64,000 nt of DNA. Source: Novosphingobium piscinae. Lineage in GTDB: Bacteria > Pseudomonadota > Alphaproteobacteria > Sphingomonadales > Sphingomonadaceae. Positions 26,075 to 33,713 of this stretch are shown piece by piece; the stretch's first letter is position 1; each line of letters starts with the position of its first letter. The notes under the pieces were generated by a model. It was not told the DNA's origin, did not search any database, and saw nothing but the letters and a program-made list of their open reading frames with translations. The stretch lies in the NCBI RefSeq assembly GCF_014230355.1, contig NZ_JACLAX010000001.1, positions 186,001-250,000 on the forward strand, read 5' to 3'. A program made the position numbers and the translations under genes.

Positions 26075-27748
26075 TCAAGGGGCGTTGTGGAGACCGGCGG
26101 CGTCTCGCGCGGCAAGATAGCCGAAGGTCAGCGAGGGGCCGATGCTGGCCCCGGCCCCGACATAGACCCCGCCCATGACGCTCGCGCTCGAGACCCCGCA
26201 GGCATAGAGCCCGCCGATGGGCGAGCCGTCGGCGCGCAGCACACGGGCGCGTTCGTCGGTGACCGCGCCGCCATAAGTCGAGACATCCCCCGGAACCACG
26301 TCGACCGCATAGAACGGGCCTTCGTCGATCCGTCCCAGCGCCGGGTTGGGCTTGAGGAAGGGATCGCCCAGCCACTGGTCATAGGCCCGGCCCCCGCGTC
26401 CGAAGTCGGCGTCGTGTCCGGCATCGACAAAGCCGTTCCAGCGCGCCACCGTCGCCTCCAGCGCCGCCGCCGGGACCCCGATCTGCGCAGCCAGGCCGGC
26501 CAGGCTGTCGGCCTCCTTGAGGTAGCCGCTGTCCTTCCACTGCTGGTAGTGCTTGGCCATGCGCACCCCGGCGATCGGATAGAGCCGGGCAAAGCGCGCG
26601 TCGAAGATCGCCCAGCTGGGGATCGCCGGCACGGTCTGGTCGCGTTCGAACATGGTCTGGCAGTAGAGCTCGTAGCTCCCGCCCTCGTTCATGTAGCGCT
26701 GGCCCGACTGGTCGACGAGGATCGCCCCGGGCTTGCCGGTCAGGCTCTGCGCCGGCGGCTTCACGAAGGCCTGTTCCCAGCCTGGCATGCGGGTCATCTG
26801 GTAGCCGACCATCTGGTCCATCTGGCCGAGCGCGGCGCCGATCCGCTCCATCTCGGCGTGGAGGTCGCCGGTATCGCCCTCGGCCGTGTTCGACCAGGCG
26901 GCCTGGGTTCCCGGCATGAACCGGTCGCGCATCGCCTGATTGCGGGCGAAACCGCCGGCATTGACCAGCACGCCGTGGCGCGCGGCGATCCGGCGCGGGC
27001 GGCCGTCCACCTCGGCCTCGACGCCCGCCACCCGGTCGCCCTCGGTCACCAGGCGGGTCACCAGGCTGTCTACCCGCACCTCGGCCCCGGCCGCGAGCAC
27101 GGCCTTGAGCAGCCGTCCCTGCAGCGCCGCCCCGGCCGAGACCCACTGCTTGCCGGTGAGCTTGCCGGCGATCACCCGCAGCCCGATGCGCAGCAGCAGC
27201 AGCTTGATCGTCCAGCTCCGGCCGACCCAGGCCAGCTTGAGGCCCTCGGACAGCATGGCCGGCTGGCTGACAAAGCCGGGCCGCAGCCGCGCGGCCCATT
27301 CGCGGCCGAGTTCGGCCTTGTTGAAATAACGCGCGGTGAGGGTGCGGGTCGTCTTGCAGCCGCCGGGCGCCTCGTCATAGTAGTCGGGCCAGAAATCGGC
27401 GCCCCGCGCCAGCTCGATCCCCTGCGCGATCAGGAAATCGATCATCCGCTGGCTCTCGACCACATAGGTGCGGCGCTTCTCCGGGGTCGAGCCCGGCAGG
27501 TTCTCAGCCAGGGCTTCGAGATAGGCGATGCCGGCCTCGGTGCTGTCGACATCGCCTGCCTGCTGCATCAGCCGGTTGTTGGGCACCCAGATGACCCCCC
27601 CCGACTTGGCCGTGGTCCCGCCAACATAGGGGGTCTTCTCGAGCACGAGCACGCTCTTGCCTGCCTGGCGCATGACCAGTGCCGAGGTCATCGCGCCGGC
27701 GCCGCTGCCCACCACGACCCAGTCGAACGTTTCGTCGTATCCGCTCAT
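26075..27748 (-). CDS. FAD-dependent 3-ketosteroid-delta1-dehydrogenase-like oxidoreductase
   Basis: A 557-aa flavoprotein of the KstD/fumarate-reductase-like group. FAD is bound by VVVGSGAGAMTSALVMRQAG (from about residue 11) and LVLEKTPYVGGTTAKSGG. The C-terminal active-site region GPFYAVDVVPGDVSTYGG corresponds to the segment of KstD enzymes that carries the catalytic Tyr and Gly, followed by DGSPIGGLYACG and GGVYVGAGASIGPSL. Known members introduce a 1,2 double bond into 3-keto-steroid rings; here the true substrate could be any cyclic 3-ketone. ATG 27748 (GGGAGA upstream) is preferred to ATG 27763. Single-gene - unit opposite a crotonase. Confidence 0.85.
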   Translation of the reverse strand: MSGYDETFDWVVVGSGAGAMTSALVMRQAGKSVLVLEKTPYVGGTTAKSGGVIWVPNNRLMQQAGDVDSTEAGIAYLEALAENLPGSTPEKRRTYVVESQRMIDFLIAQGIELARGADFWPDYYDEAPGGCKTTRTLTARYFNKAELGREWAARLRPGFVSQPAMLSEGLKLAWVGRSWTIKLLLLRIGLRVIAGKLTGKQWVSAGAALQGRLLKAVLAAGAEVRVDSLVTRLVTEGDRVAGVEAEVDGRPRRIAARHGVLVNAGGFARNQAMRDRFMPGTQAAWSNTAEGDTGDLHAEMERIGAALGQMDQMVGYQMTRMPGWEQAFVKPPAQSLTGKPGAILVDQSGQRYMNEGGSYELYCQTMFERDQTVPAIPSWAIFDARFARLYPIAGVRMAKHYQQWKDSGYLKEADSLAGLAAQIGVPAAALEATVARWNGFVDAGHDADFGRGGRAYDQWLGDPFLKPNPALGRIDEGPFYAVDVVPGDVSTYGGAVTDERARVLRADGSPIGGLYACGVSSASVMGGVYVGAGASIGPSLTFGYLAARDAAGLHNAP

Positions 27749-27813
27749 GGCGCATTCTCCCATGGCCGCGGTTAGACCGCGCGCTGGCTGTGCCGACAAG
27801 CCGGCACAGCCCT

Positions 27814-27840
27814 ATCGTCTGCGCTTATCGCCCGGGCGGA
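27814..27840. promoter_or_regulatory. Overlapping operator candidates
   Basis: ATCGT-CTGC-GCTTA (27814-27827) and ATCGC-CCGG-GCGGA (27827-27840) overlap by one base in the 126-bp divergent gap between the KstD-like gene and the crotonase. Each has one well-conserved half. Confidence 0.45.
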
Positions 27841-27874
27841 TGGGAATGACCGCGTCCCATGGTAGAGCAGGGGC

Positions 27875-28675
27875 ATGACCACCCTTCCCGCCTTTGCCAC
27901 GATCCTGCTGGAGCGGCGCGGCCGCCTGCTGGCGATCACGCTCAACCGTCCGGACAGTCTGAACGCCTTCGATTTGGCGCTGCACGACGAACTGGCCGCG
28001 GCGTTGGCCTTTGCCCGCGACGATCCCGGCTCCGACGTGATCCTGCTGACCGGCGCAGGGCGCGCCTTTTCGGCCGGGGGCGACCTGGCCCATATCGCTG
28101 CCAGCGCCGCCGACCCGAAGCGGTTCGACCATGAGATCGAGATCGCCCGCGCCATCGTCCTGACCATGGTCGATATCGACAAGCCGGTGGTCTGCCGGAT
28201 GAATGGCCATGCCGTCGGACTGGGCGCCACCGTGGCGCTGCTGTGCGACGTGATCTTCGCCGCCGATCGCGCCAAGATCGGCGATCCCCATGTGCATGTC
28301 GGGCTGGCGGCGGGCGATGGCGGGGCGATAGTCTGGGCGCAGCGGATCGGGCTGGGCCGGGCCAAGGAGTATCTCCTGGCCGGCGATCTGATCAGTGCCG
28401 CCGCGGCCGCCGAGATCGGACTGATCAACCACTGCCTGCCGGCCGAGCAGCTCGACGCCGCGGTCGCGGTCTTCTGCGACCGGCTGTTGGCCTTGCCGCA
28501 GCTGGCTTTGCGCCACACCAAGCGGCTGACCTCGATCGAGCTGCGCCGGCTGGTCGGGCTGATGCTGGACGAGGGCCTGGCGCTGGAGCGCGAGACCGTG
28601 CGCAGCGCCGACCATGCCGAGGCGGTCCGCGCCCTGATCGAGAAGCGCCCGCCGCGGTTCGGTCCGGCCGACTGA
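27875..28675 (+). CDS. Enoyl-CoA hydratase/isomerase (crotonase family)
   Basis: A 266-aa crotonase with RAFSAGGDLAHI (oxyanion-hole/CoA loop) and MNGHAVGLGATVALLCDVIFA. The catalytic-acid region reads IGDPHVHVGLAAGDGGAIVW, with Asp at both positions where classical hydratases have Glu, a pattern seen in many actinobacterial and sphingomonad paralogues. The exact reaction is therefore uncertain (hydration, isomerisation or ring-opening hydrolysis). ATG 27875. It stands alone on the + strand opposite the KstD-like flavoprotein, suggesting co-expression. Confidence 0.88.
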   Translation: MTTLPAFATILLERRGRLLAITLNRPDSLNAFDLALHDELAAALAFARDDPGSDVILLTGAGRAFSAGGDLAHIAASAADPKRFDHEIEIARAIVLTMVDIDKPVVCRMNGHAVGLGATVALLCDVIFAADRAKIGDPHVHVGLAAGDGGAIVWAQRIGLGRAKEYLLAGDLISAAAAAEIGLINHCLPAEQLDAAVAVFCDRLLALPQLALRHTKRLTSIELRRLVGLMLDEGLALERETVRSADHAEAVRALIEKRPPRFGPAD

Positions 28676-28679
28676 GCGG

Positions 28680-29657
28680 TCAGTCCGCGGCGGACTGTCC
28701 GAGCAGCGTCCGCGCCAGCCCGAGGACCGCGTCGAGGTCGCGTCCGGCCGAGGGGATGCCGCGGCGGTAGGTCGCATAGCCGTGGATCGAGCCCACGGCC
28801 TCGTGGAAGGCCACGGGCACCCCGGCCGCGGCGAGCGCCCCGGCCAGCGCGCGGCCGCCGTCCCGCAGCGGATCGAGCGAGGCGGTGGCGACCACCGTGG
28901 GCGGCAGTCCGGCCAGATCGGCCTGCAGCGCCGAGTGACGCGGACTGCACGGATCGGCGGCATAGGCGGCATTGAAGTAGACCATTTCCTCGGTCGACAG
29001 GCCGTAGCCGTCCGCGAAACGGGTCTGCGAGGGATAAGGGCGCGCGGCATCGGCCATCGGATAGATCGGCAGCAGCAGGCGCAGCGGCACCGCCGCGGGC
29101 CGGTCGCGCAAGGCCAGGCCCGTGACCAGCGTCAGCGTCCCGCCGGCGCTGTCGCCCGCCAGCACCAGCCCGGTTACCTGCAGGCCGAGCTCCGCCCCGT
29201 TCGCCGCGATCCAGCGCGCCGCGGCCTCGGCATCATCGGGCGCGGCGGGCCAGGGGTGTTCGGGCGCGAGGCGGTATTCGACCGATATGACCGGGCAGTC
29301 GAGCTGGCGCGCGATCTCGGCGGCCAGCGCGGCGTGGCTGGCCACGCTGCCGAGCACGAACCCGCCGCCGTGGAAGAACACCGCCACCGGCCCCGGCCCC
29401 CGCTCGGACCGGGCATCGAACAGCCGCGCCGGAAGATCCCCTGCCGGTCCGGGAATGGTCACGCTGCGGTCCTGCGCGAGCGGCCCGACCGGCAGGTCGA
29501 TCTCCTGCACCATCTGCGCCATCATCTCGGGCGGGATCTGGCGAATCATCCGGATGCCCGCATCGGTCATCGGCGGGCGCGGCCGGGCCAGCAGAGCCTC
29601 GAGGAAGCGCGCCACCTCGGGCCGGATATAGGGGTCGGCATCGTTCACGTCGGACAC
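28680..29657 (-). CDS. Alpha/beta-hydrolase, hormone-sensitive-lipase-type esterase
   Basis: A 325-aa serine hydrolase of the HSL/family IV type. The oxyanion motif HGGG is in FFHGGGFVLGS, the nucleophile Ser in GDSAGGTL, and Asp and His are likely in ASLDPLRDGG and SIHGYATYRRG. It would cleave carboxyl esters of small or medium acids in the cytoplasm (no signal peptide). GTG 29657 has AGAGGA seven bases upstream; the TTG at 29663 is an alternative. Its first codons overlap a 35-aa reading frame, and the lipoyl-domain gene lies just upstream. In acetoin systems the E2 subunit fuses a lipoyl and an alpha/beta-hydrolase domain, but the HGGG type here differs. Confidence 0.88.
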   Translation of the reverse strand: MSDVNDADPYIRPEVARFLEALLARPRPPMTDAGIRMIRQIPPEMMAQMVQEIDLPVGPLAQDRSVTIPGPAGDLPARLFDARSERGPGPVAVFFHGGGFVLGSVASHAALAAEIARQLDCPVISVEYRLAPEHPWPAAPDDAEAAARWIAANGAELGLQVTGLVLAGDSAGGTLTLVTGLALRDRPAAVPLRLLLPIYPMADAARPYPSQTRFADGYGLSTEEMVYFNAAYAADPCSPRHSALQADLAGLPPTVVATASLDPLRDGGRALAGALAAAGVPVAFHEAVGSIHGYATYRRGIPSAGRDLDAVLGLARTLLGQSAAD

Positions 29658-29752
29658 GGGCAATTCCTCTCGTCTCGGGGCAGGACCTGCTGAGCGGTCG
29701 CTCGGTCAATCCAGTACCTTGCCGCGCTGGCGATCCCGACGCGGAGACCCAT
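29645..29752 (-). CDS. Possible 35-aa leader/small protein
   Basis: An ATG at 29752 lies behind an unusually good AAAGGAG site and opens a 35-codon frame (MGLRVGIASAARYW.. ending NCPCPT) between the lipoyl-domain gene and the esterase. Its stop lies about ten bases inside the esterase, so it may couple translation of the two genes. No family is recognisable and the C-terminus contains two Cys. It may be a real microprotein, a regulatory leader, or the relic of a lost connection between lipoyl and hydrolase domains. Confidence 0.4.
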   Translation of the reverse strand: MGLRVGIASAARYWIDRATAQQVLPRDERNCPCPT

Positions 29753-29762
29753 GGTCACTCCT

Positions 29763-29993
29763 TTATTCGATGATCGCGATGACGGTGCCGACCGGGTAGG
29801 TTTCGCCGACCACACCCTCGATGCGCAGGACGCCGCTGGCCGGCGCCTCGACCTCGTTGGACGACTTGTCCGCCTCGAGCAGGAACAGCGGATCGCCCTC
29901 CTCCACCCGCGCGCCATCGGCGACCAGCCATTCGGCGATCTGGCCTTCGTTCATCGAGAAACCGAGCTTGGGAAGCAGCACTTCAACGGCCAT
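29763..29993 (-). CDS. Free-standing lipoyl (biotinyl/lipoyl-attachment) domain protein
   Basis: A 76-aa protein that is one complete lipoyl domain and nothing else: VLLPKLGFSMNEGQIAEWL at the start, the attachment turn EADKSSNEVEAP with Lys43 as the lipoylated residue, and the closing strand GETYPVGTVIAIIE. DKSS-type turns are typical of lipoyl rather than biotinyl domains. In E2 subunits this domain is fused to a catalytic domain; here a stop codon follows. It is the natural acceptor for the E1 alpha/beta enzyme at 23611-25592. ATG 29993 is the first gene of a - operon with the esterase, preceded by two operator candidates. Confidence 0.88.
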   Translation of the reverse strand: MAVEVLLPKLGFSMNEGQIAEWLVADGARVEEGDPLFLLEADKSSNEVEAPASGVLRIEGVVGETYPVGTVIAIIE

Positions 29994-30034
29994 GGGATCT
30001 GTCCTCGGGATGGCTGATCCCCGGCGGTTACCGC

Positions 30035-30093
30035 ATCGCGGGGCCGAGGCAATTCGCTTTTGCCGCGGCCCTGCGAAGCATCGTCGCCGCGAT
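30035..30093. promoter_or_regulatory. Operator candidates upstream of the lipoyl-domain gene
   Basis: ATCGT-CGCC-GCGAT at 30080-30093 (one base off consensus) and a half-conserved ATCGC-GGGG-CCGAG at 30035-30048, 45 bp apart. They lie between two co-directional - genes, which argues for a promoter of the lipoyl/esterase unit. Confidence 0.5.
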
Positions 30094-30108
30094 TGTGCGA
30101 TCTGGCTT

Positions 30109-30759
30109 CTAGGACCGCCCGTCGGCCCAGCCCTCGCCCTCGCCCGGCTTGAGCGTGCGCTGCGGCACCTTGCCCGATTGGGTCAGGAGGTCGAACCCGA
30201 TGCGGTCGGCCCATGGCTCGACCGGAACGCCAAAGGCGGAAAGCGCCCAGCTGGTCATGACGTAGTGACCAATAGTGAAAACCAGATCCATGCGCTGGCG
30301 CATGTCGAACAGCGCCTCGATCCGCTGCCAGGTTGGCGCCGAGACGCCGTGGGTGTCGAGCAGCTCGTCGACCGTGTCGATCACCGCTGCGTCGGCCTCG
30401 CCCCAGGCGTGGCCCTCGGGGTAGGTCTTGACTGCGGCGATCTCGTCCAGCGTTATCCCGCAGTTGAGCGCATAGCCGACGTGATGGTGCCACTCGTAGG
30501 CCGACTTCACCCGCCAGGCGATGCGCAGGATCAGCAGCTCAAGGTGGCGCGTCTCGAGCGTGTTGGCCAGCAGCAGCTGCTTGCCCCAATGGTTGTAGGC
30601 CATGCCCAGCCCGGGGTGATGGCCCATCACCGGCAGGATCGAGGTCTTCGAGCCTTCCTCGCGGGCATTGGGCTCGCCCCAGAAGGCGAACACGTCGCGC
30701 GCCTCCTCGGTCCACTGGTCCTTGGGCAGGGGCGGGATGCGTTGCGGGGTCTCGGTCAT
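30109..30759 (-). CDS. Carboxymuconolactone decarboxylase (CMD)/AhpD-like protein
   Basis: A 216-aa all-helical CMD-fold protein. The core helix is LELLILRIAWRVKSAYEWHHHVGYAL, in which the usual Glu..His pattern is present but the CxxC pair of peroxidase-type AhpD proteins is absent, so a redox role is unlikely. Homologues of this length are common in sphingomonad and mycobacterial catabolic clusters without a demonstrated activity; lactone or decarboxylation chemistry is possible. It is the last gene of a long - operon, 15 bp behind the MFS transporter. ATG 30759. Confidence 0.82.
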   Translation of the reverse strand: MTETPQRIPPLPKDQWTEEARDVFAFWGEPNAREEGSKTSILPVMGHHPGLGMAYNHWGKQLLLANTLETRHLELLILRIAWRVKSAYEWHHHVGYALNCGITLDEIAAVKTYPEGHAWGEADAAVIDTVDELLDTHGVSAPTWQRIEALFDMRQRMDLVFTIGHYVMTSWALSAFGVPVEPWADRIGFDLLTQSGKVPQRTLKPGEGEGWADGRS

Positions 30760-30774
30760 CGGGTTACTCGTGAT

Positions 30775-32115
30775 TCAGTGGAGGGCGGTGGCGGCCGGGC
30801 GCGACGCGTCCCAGCTGCCCGAGCGGGCGAAGTCGGCCAGGCAGACCCGGCTGGCGAAGTAGCTCAGGGCGGCCGAGGGAAGGCCCACCAGCAGCACCGC
30901 GCGCATCGCCATGCCCAGCGCCGCCGTGCCATAGTGCGGGGTCAGCACGTCGCTGAGCCAGCCGACGAACAGCGGCCCGCCTCCCAGCCCGACGACGTTG
31001 ATCACCACCATCAGGACGGCCACTGCAACCGAGCGGGCGTGGACCGGGGCGAGCCCCGAGATCACCGCCATCAGCGGCGCGGCCGACAGCCCGCCGATCA
31101 TCATGTTGAGCCCCAGCAGGAGGAACACGTGCTGCCCCGACCCGGTCAGCATGACGAAGCCGATGCTGGCCGCTCCGATGGCACTGACCACCTGGATCCA
31201 CAGGTACCAGCGCAGGTCACGCCGGCCCAGCCAGTCGGACAGCGGTCCCCCCACCGAATGGCCGACCAGCGAGCCGAGGAACAGCGCCCCACCCATGCCC
31301 AGCCCGGCCTCGCGCGGGGACATGCCGAAACTGCGGTCCATGTAGGCCGGGACCCAGCTGACCAGCCCCATGGTGAGCAGCGTGGTCAGCCCCGCGCCCA
31401 GCATCAGCAATGGCAAGGTCGGCACGGCAAGGATCTGGCGCAGAGTAGCCCAGAACGGCTCGGTCCGCGCCGCGGCCGCGGCATTGCCGTCGGCCAGCCC
31501 GGGGGGGATCTCGCGCAGGGTGAACAGCACCAGCGGCACCAGCACCACGCCGGGCAGCGCGGCCATCATCATCGCGTGGCGCCAGCCATAGACGCTGGTC
31601 AGCCACCCGCCGAGCGCCGGTCCCGTCAAGTGGCCGAGCGAGGCGCCGAGCAGGAAGATGGCGAGCGCGGTGGCGCGCTGGCGCATCGGGAAGAGATCGG
31701 CGATCCAGCTCTGCGAGGGTGGGGTGAAGGCGCCCTCGCCCAGCCCGATCGCCGCACGGCCGGCCAGCAGCAGCAGGAAGCTGCGGGCCTGGCCGCAAAG
31801 GAGCACGGCAAGGCTCCAGGTCGTCGCCGCCAGCGCGACGATCTTGCGCTTCGACCAGCGGTCGGCCAGCCTGGCCAGCGGGATCACCGCGATCAGGTAG
31901 ACCAGTGTCACCGCGAGGTCCTTGCTCAGGCCGATCTGGGTGTCGGTCAGCCCGAGCTCCGCCTTGATCGGCTCGACCATCACGGCCATCATGAAGCGCT
32001 CGCCGGTGACCGAGGCGGAGACCAGCATCATCACGAACAGGAACCAGCCGCGGTAGGCCATGCTCGGCAGAACGGGATCGCCGGCAGCTTGCGTGGGAGT
32101 GGTCGGCGGGGTCAT
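30775..32115 (-). CDS. MFS transporter (spinster/hexuronate-type)
   Basis: A 446-aa inner-membrane carrier with about twelve transmembrane helices. The loop 2-3 motif is seen as PLARLADRWSKRKIVAL and its repeat as GGPLSDWLGRRDLRW; GEGAFTPPSQSWIADLFP matches the helix-4/5 signature of spinster-like and organic-acid MFS members. It probably imports a carboxylate or steroid/terpenoid-like substrate. Its ATG overlaps the stop of the phosphatase gene by 4 bp. It is the second predicted importer of the window, unrelated in detail to the one at 17913. Confidence 0.9.
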   Translation of the reverse strand: MTPPTTPTQAAGDPVLPSMAYRGWFLFVMMLVSASVTGERFMMAVMVEPIKAELGLTDTQIGLSKDLAVTLVYLIAVIPLARLADRWSKRKIVALAATTWSLAVLLCGQARSFLLLLAGRAAIGLGEGAFTPPSQSWIADLFPMRQRATALAIFLLGASLGHLTGPALGGWLTSVYGWRHAMMMAALPGVVLVPLVLFTLREIPPGLADGNAAAAARTEPFWATLRQILAVPTLPLLMLGAGLTTLLTMGLVSWVPAYMDRSFGMSPREAGLGMGGALFLGSLVGHSVGGPLSDWLGRRDLRWYLWIQVVSAIGAASIGFVMLTGSGQHVFLLLGLNMMIGGLSAAPLMAVISGLAPVHARSVAVAVLMVVINVVGLGGGPLFVGWLSDVLTPHYGTAALGMAMRAVLLVGLPSAALSYFASRVCLADFARSGSWDASRPAATALH

Positions 32116-32927
32116 GCGGGGTCCTTGCGGGTCAGGGCGAGCGCGGACTGTTCCGCGCCGCAGGAGGACGGGCGCGTCGGCGCTGCCGCGAGTTCGGCGC
32201 GGGCGGCGGCGAGATCGGCTCGGAAGGCGGCAGCGCGGCGGAGCCGGGCGACGACCGGTTCGGCCAGGGCCATGCCCGCGGCGACGTCGCTGCGGAAGTG
32301 GACGTTGCAGACCCGGCGGCTGTCGGCGAAAGCGCGGCCGCGTGCCAGCAGAGCCGCGCGCCGGACGGGGAGCAGATCCGCCACGATCAGCGCCCAGCCA
32401 TAGCCGATCGTGGCATGGCCCGAGGGATAAGAGCCATTGCCGCGCAGGCCTGGCTCCATCTCCGGGGTGCAGGTGGGCTGGCCATTACCCTCAAACGGCC
32501 GGTCGCGGTCGTAGCGCTGCTTTACCCCGGCGGAAACCCGGCCGAGGTCGGCGGCGGTCTTGCGCAGCAGCGCATCAAGCCGCGGTGTGGTCGCCGGGCC
32601 GATCGTGCGCCCCGCCGCGCAGGACAGGGCGCCCGTGGCCTCGGGCGACCACAGATCGGCATCGCGGCGCGCCAGCTCCCAGCGCGGCGATCCGCGTAGC
32701 GCCAGCGCGCGCTGCTCGGCCGCGCGGTCGCGCGCCAGATCCGCCGATTCCGGGGCGGGCGGCGGGGTCAGCAGGCTGGCCGCATCGGGCAGCTCAGCCG
32801 GCGCGAGATAGCCCTGCGCTGGCAGCGAGGCGGTCATCGGCGAAGGCGCCGGGCCTTGCGCCGCCCAGGCCGCAGCCGCAGCCAGCCCGGCCGTGATGGC
32901 GAACAGCGTTGCCGGTGCCTGTTGCAT
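32112..32927 (-). CDS. Secreted class A acid phosphatase (PAP2 superfamily)
   Basis: A 271-aa exported phosphatase. A signal peptide covers about residues 1-23 (MQQAPATLFAITAGL..AWA). The three PAP2 signature motifs are in order: KQRYDRDRP, SYPSGHATIG and SRRVCNVHFRSD, which supply the Lys/Arg, Ser-Gly-His and nucleophilic-His residues. It would hydrolyse phosphomonoesters in the periplasm. ATG 32927 follows GGGAG; an upstream ATG at 32951 would prefix eight residues and nearly touch the SDR gene. A phosphatase between SDR and transporter genes is unexpected for a fatty-acid-like pathway. Confidence 0.9.
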   Translation of the reverse strand: MQQAPATLFAITAGLAAAAAWAAQGPAPSPMTASLPAQGYLAPAELPDAASLLTPPPAPESADLARDRAAEQRALALRGSPRWELARRDADLWSPEATGALSCAAGRTIGPATTPRLDALLRKTAADLGRVSAGVKQRYDRDRPFEGNGQPTCTPEMEPGLRGNGSYPSGHATIGYGWALIVADLLPVRRAALLARGRAFADSRRVCNVHFRSDVAAGMALAEPVVARLRRAAAFRADLAAARAELAAAPTRPSSCGAEQSALALTRKDPA

Positions 32928-32957
32928 GGGCTCTCCCTTCCCTTTCGCCACGGCGCG

Positions 32958-33713
32958 CTACATCGGCGCGGTATCGGTGGTGGGTCGTATCAGCAATTGG
33001 GAGACGTTGGCGCGGCGCGGCAGGGTGAGCGTGAAGATGATCGCTTCGGCGATGTCGTCGGCCTGCATCGCCCCTGCCTTGCTGACATGCTGTTGCATCA
33101 TCGCCGCCCAGGCGGGATCGGAGACGCTACCGGCGATCTCGGTCTCGGTTGCGCCGGGTTCGATCACGCAGACCCGGATGTTCTCGCCGCCCAGTTCCTG
33201 GCGGATCGATTCGGTGAAGCCGTTCACCGCGTGCTTGCTGGTCGCGTAGGAGGCGAACAACCCCGCCGCGCGGCGCCCCGCGGTCGAGCTGATGTTGATG
33301 ATGTCGCCCCCGCCGGCGGCCCGCAAATGCGGCAGCGCCGCCTTGCAGGTATAGATCGTGCCCCACAGGTTGATGTCGATCACCTTGCGCCAGCCGGCGA
33401 GGTCGAGCGTGCCGATGCCGCCCGCCTCGTTCACCCCGGCCGAGTTGATCACGATGTCGAGCCGGCCGAGCTGCGCCACGGCCTCGGCCACCGCGGCGCA
33501 GGCGCTGGTTTCGTCGGCGACGTCGCTCTGGATCGCCACGGCGTGGCCGCCGGCGGAGGTGATGGCGGCGACCACGGCCTCAAGCCGGTCACGCCGCCGA
33601 CCGGTGATGGCGACCGTGGCGCCGTGGGCGGAGAGCGCCCGCGCGGCAGCCGCGCCGATCCCGCTCCCGCCCCCGGTGATGAGCGCGACCTTGTCGATCA
33701 GCGGATCCTTCAT
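32958..33713 (-). CDS. Short-chain dehydrogenase/reductase (SDR)
   Basis: A 251-aa classical SDR with TGGGSGIG at 13-20, NSAG at 90-93, and the triad Ser142, Tyr156, Lys160 (YATSK). Its tail QLLIRPTTDTAPM is typical of the YdfG/clavulanate-dehydrogenase-like subgroup (NADP-dependent reductases). ATG 33713 has GGGAG upstream and overlaps the preceding SDR stop by 4 bp. It is third in the operon that starts at 35706. Confidence 0.9.
   Translation of the reverse strand: MKDPLIDKVALITGGGSGIGAAAARALSAHGATVAITGRRRDRLEAVVAAITSAGGHAVAIQSDVADETSACAAVAEAVAQLGRLDIVINSAGVNEAGGIGTLDLAGWRKVIDINLWGTIYTCKAALPHLRAAGGGDIINISSTAGRRAAGLFASYATSKHAVNGFTESIRQELGGENIRVCVIEPGATETEIAGSVSDPAWAAMMQQHVSKAGAMQADDIAEAIIFTLTLPRRANVSQLLIRPTTDTAPM

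Noticed and set aside
28676..28710. CAGTCCG/CGGACTG inverted repeat at the esterase end as a terminator
   Set aside because: It lies within the last codons of the esterase, the loop is 3 bases and there is no T-run; not stronger than many chance repeats in GC-rich coding DNA.
29821..32403. 860-codon + strand frame opposite the lipoyl, CMD and MFS genes
   Set aside because: His/Gln/Arg-rich shadow translation; the - strand genes have clear motifs, ribosome sites and overlapping starts and stops.
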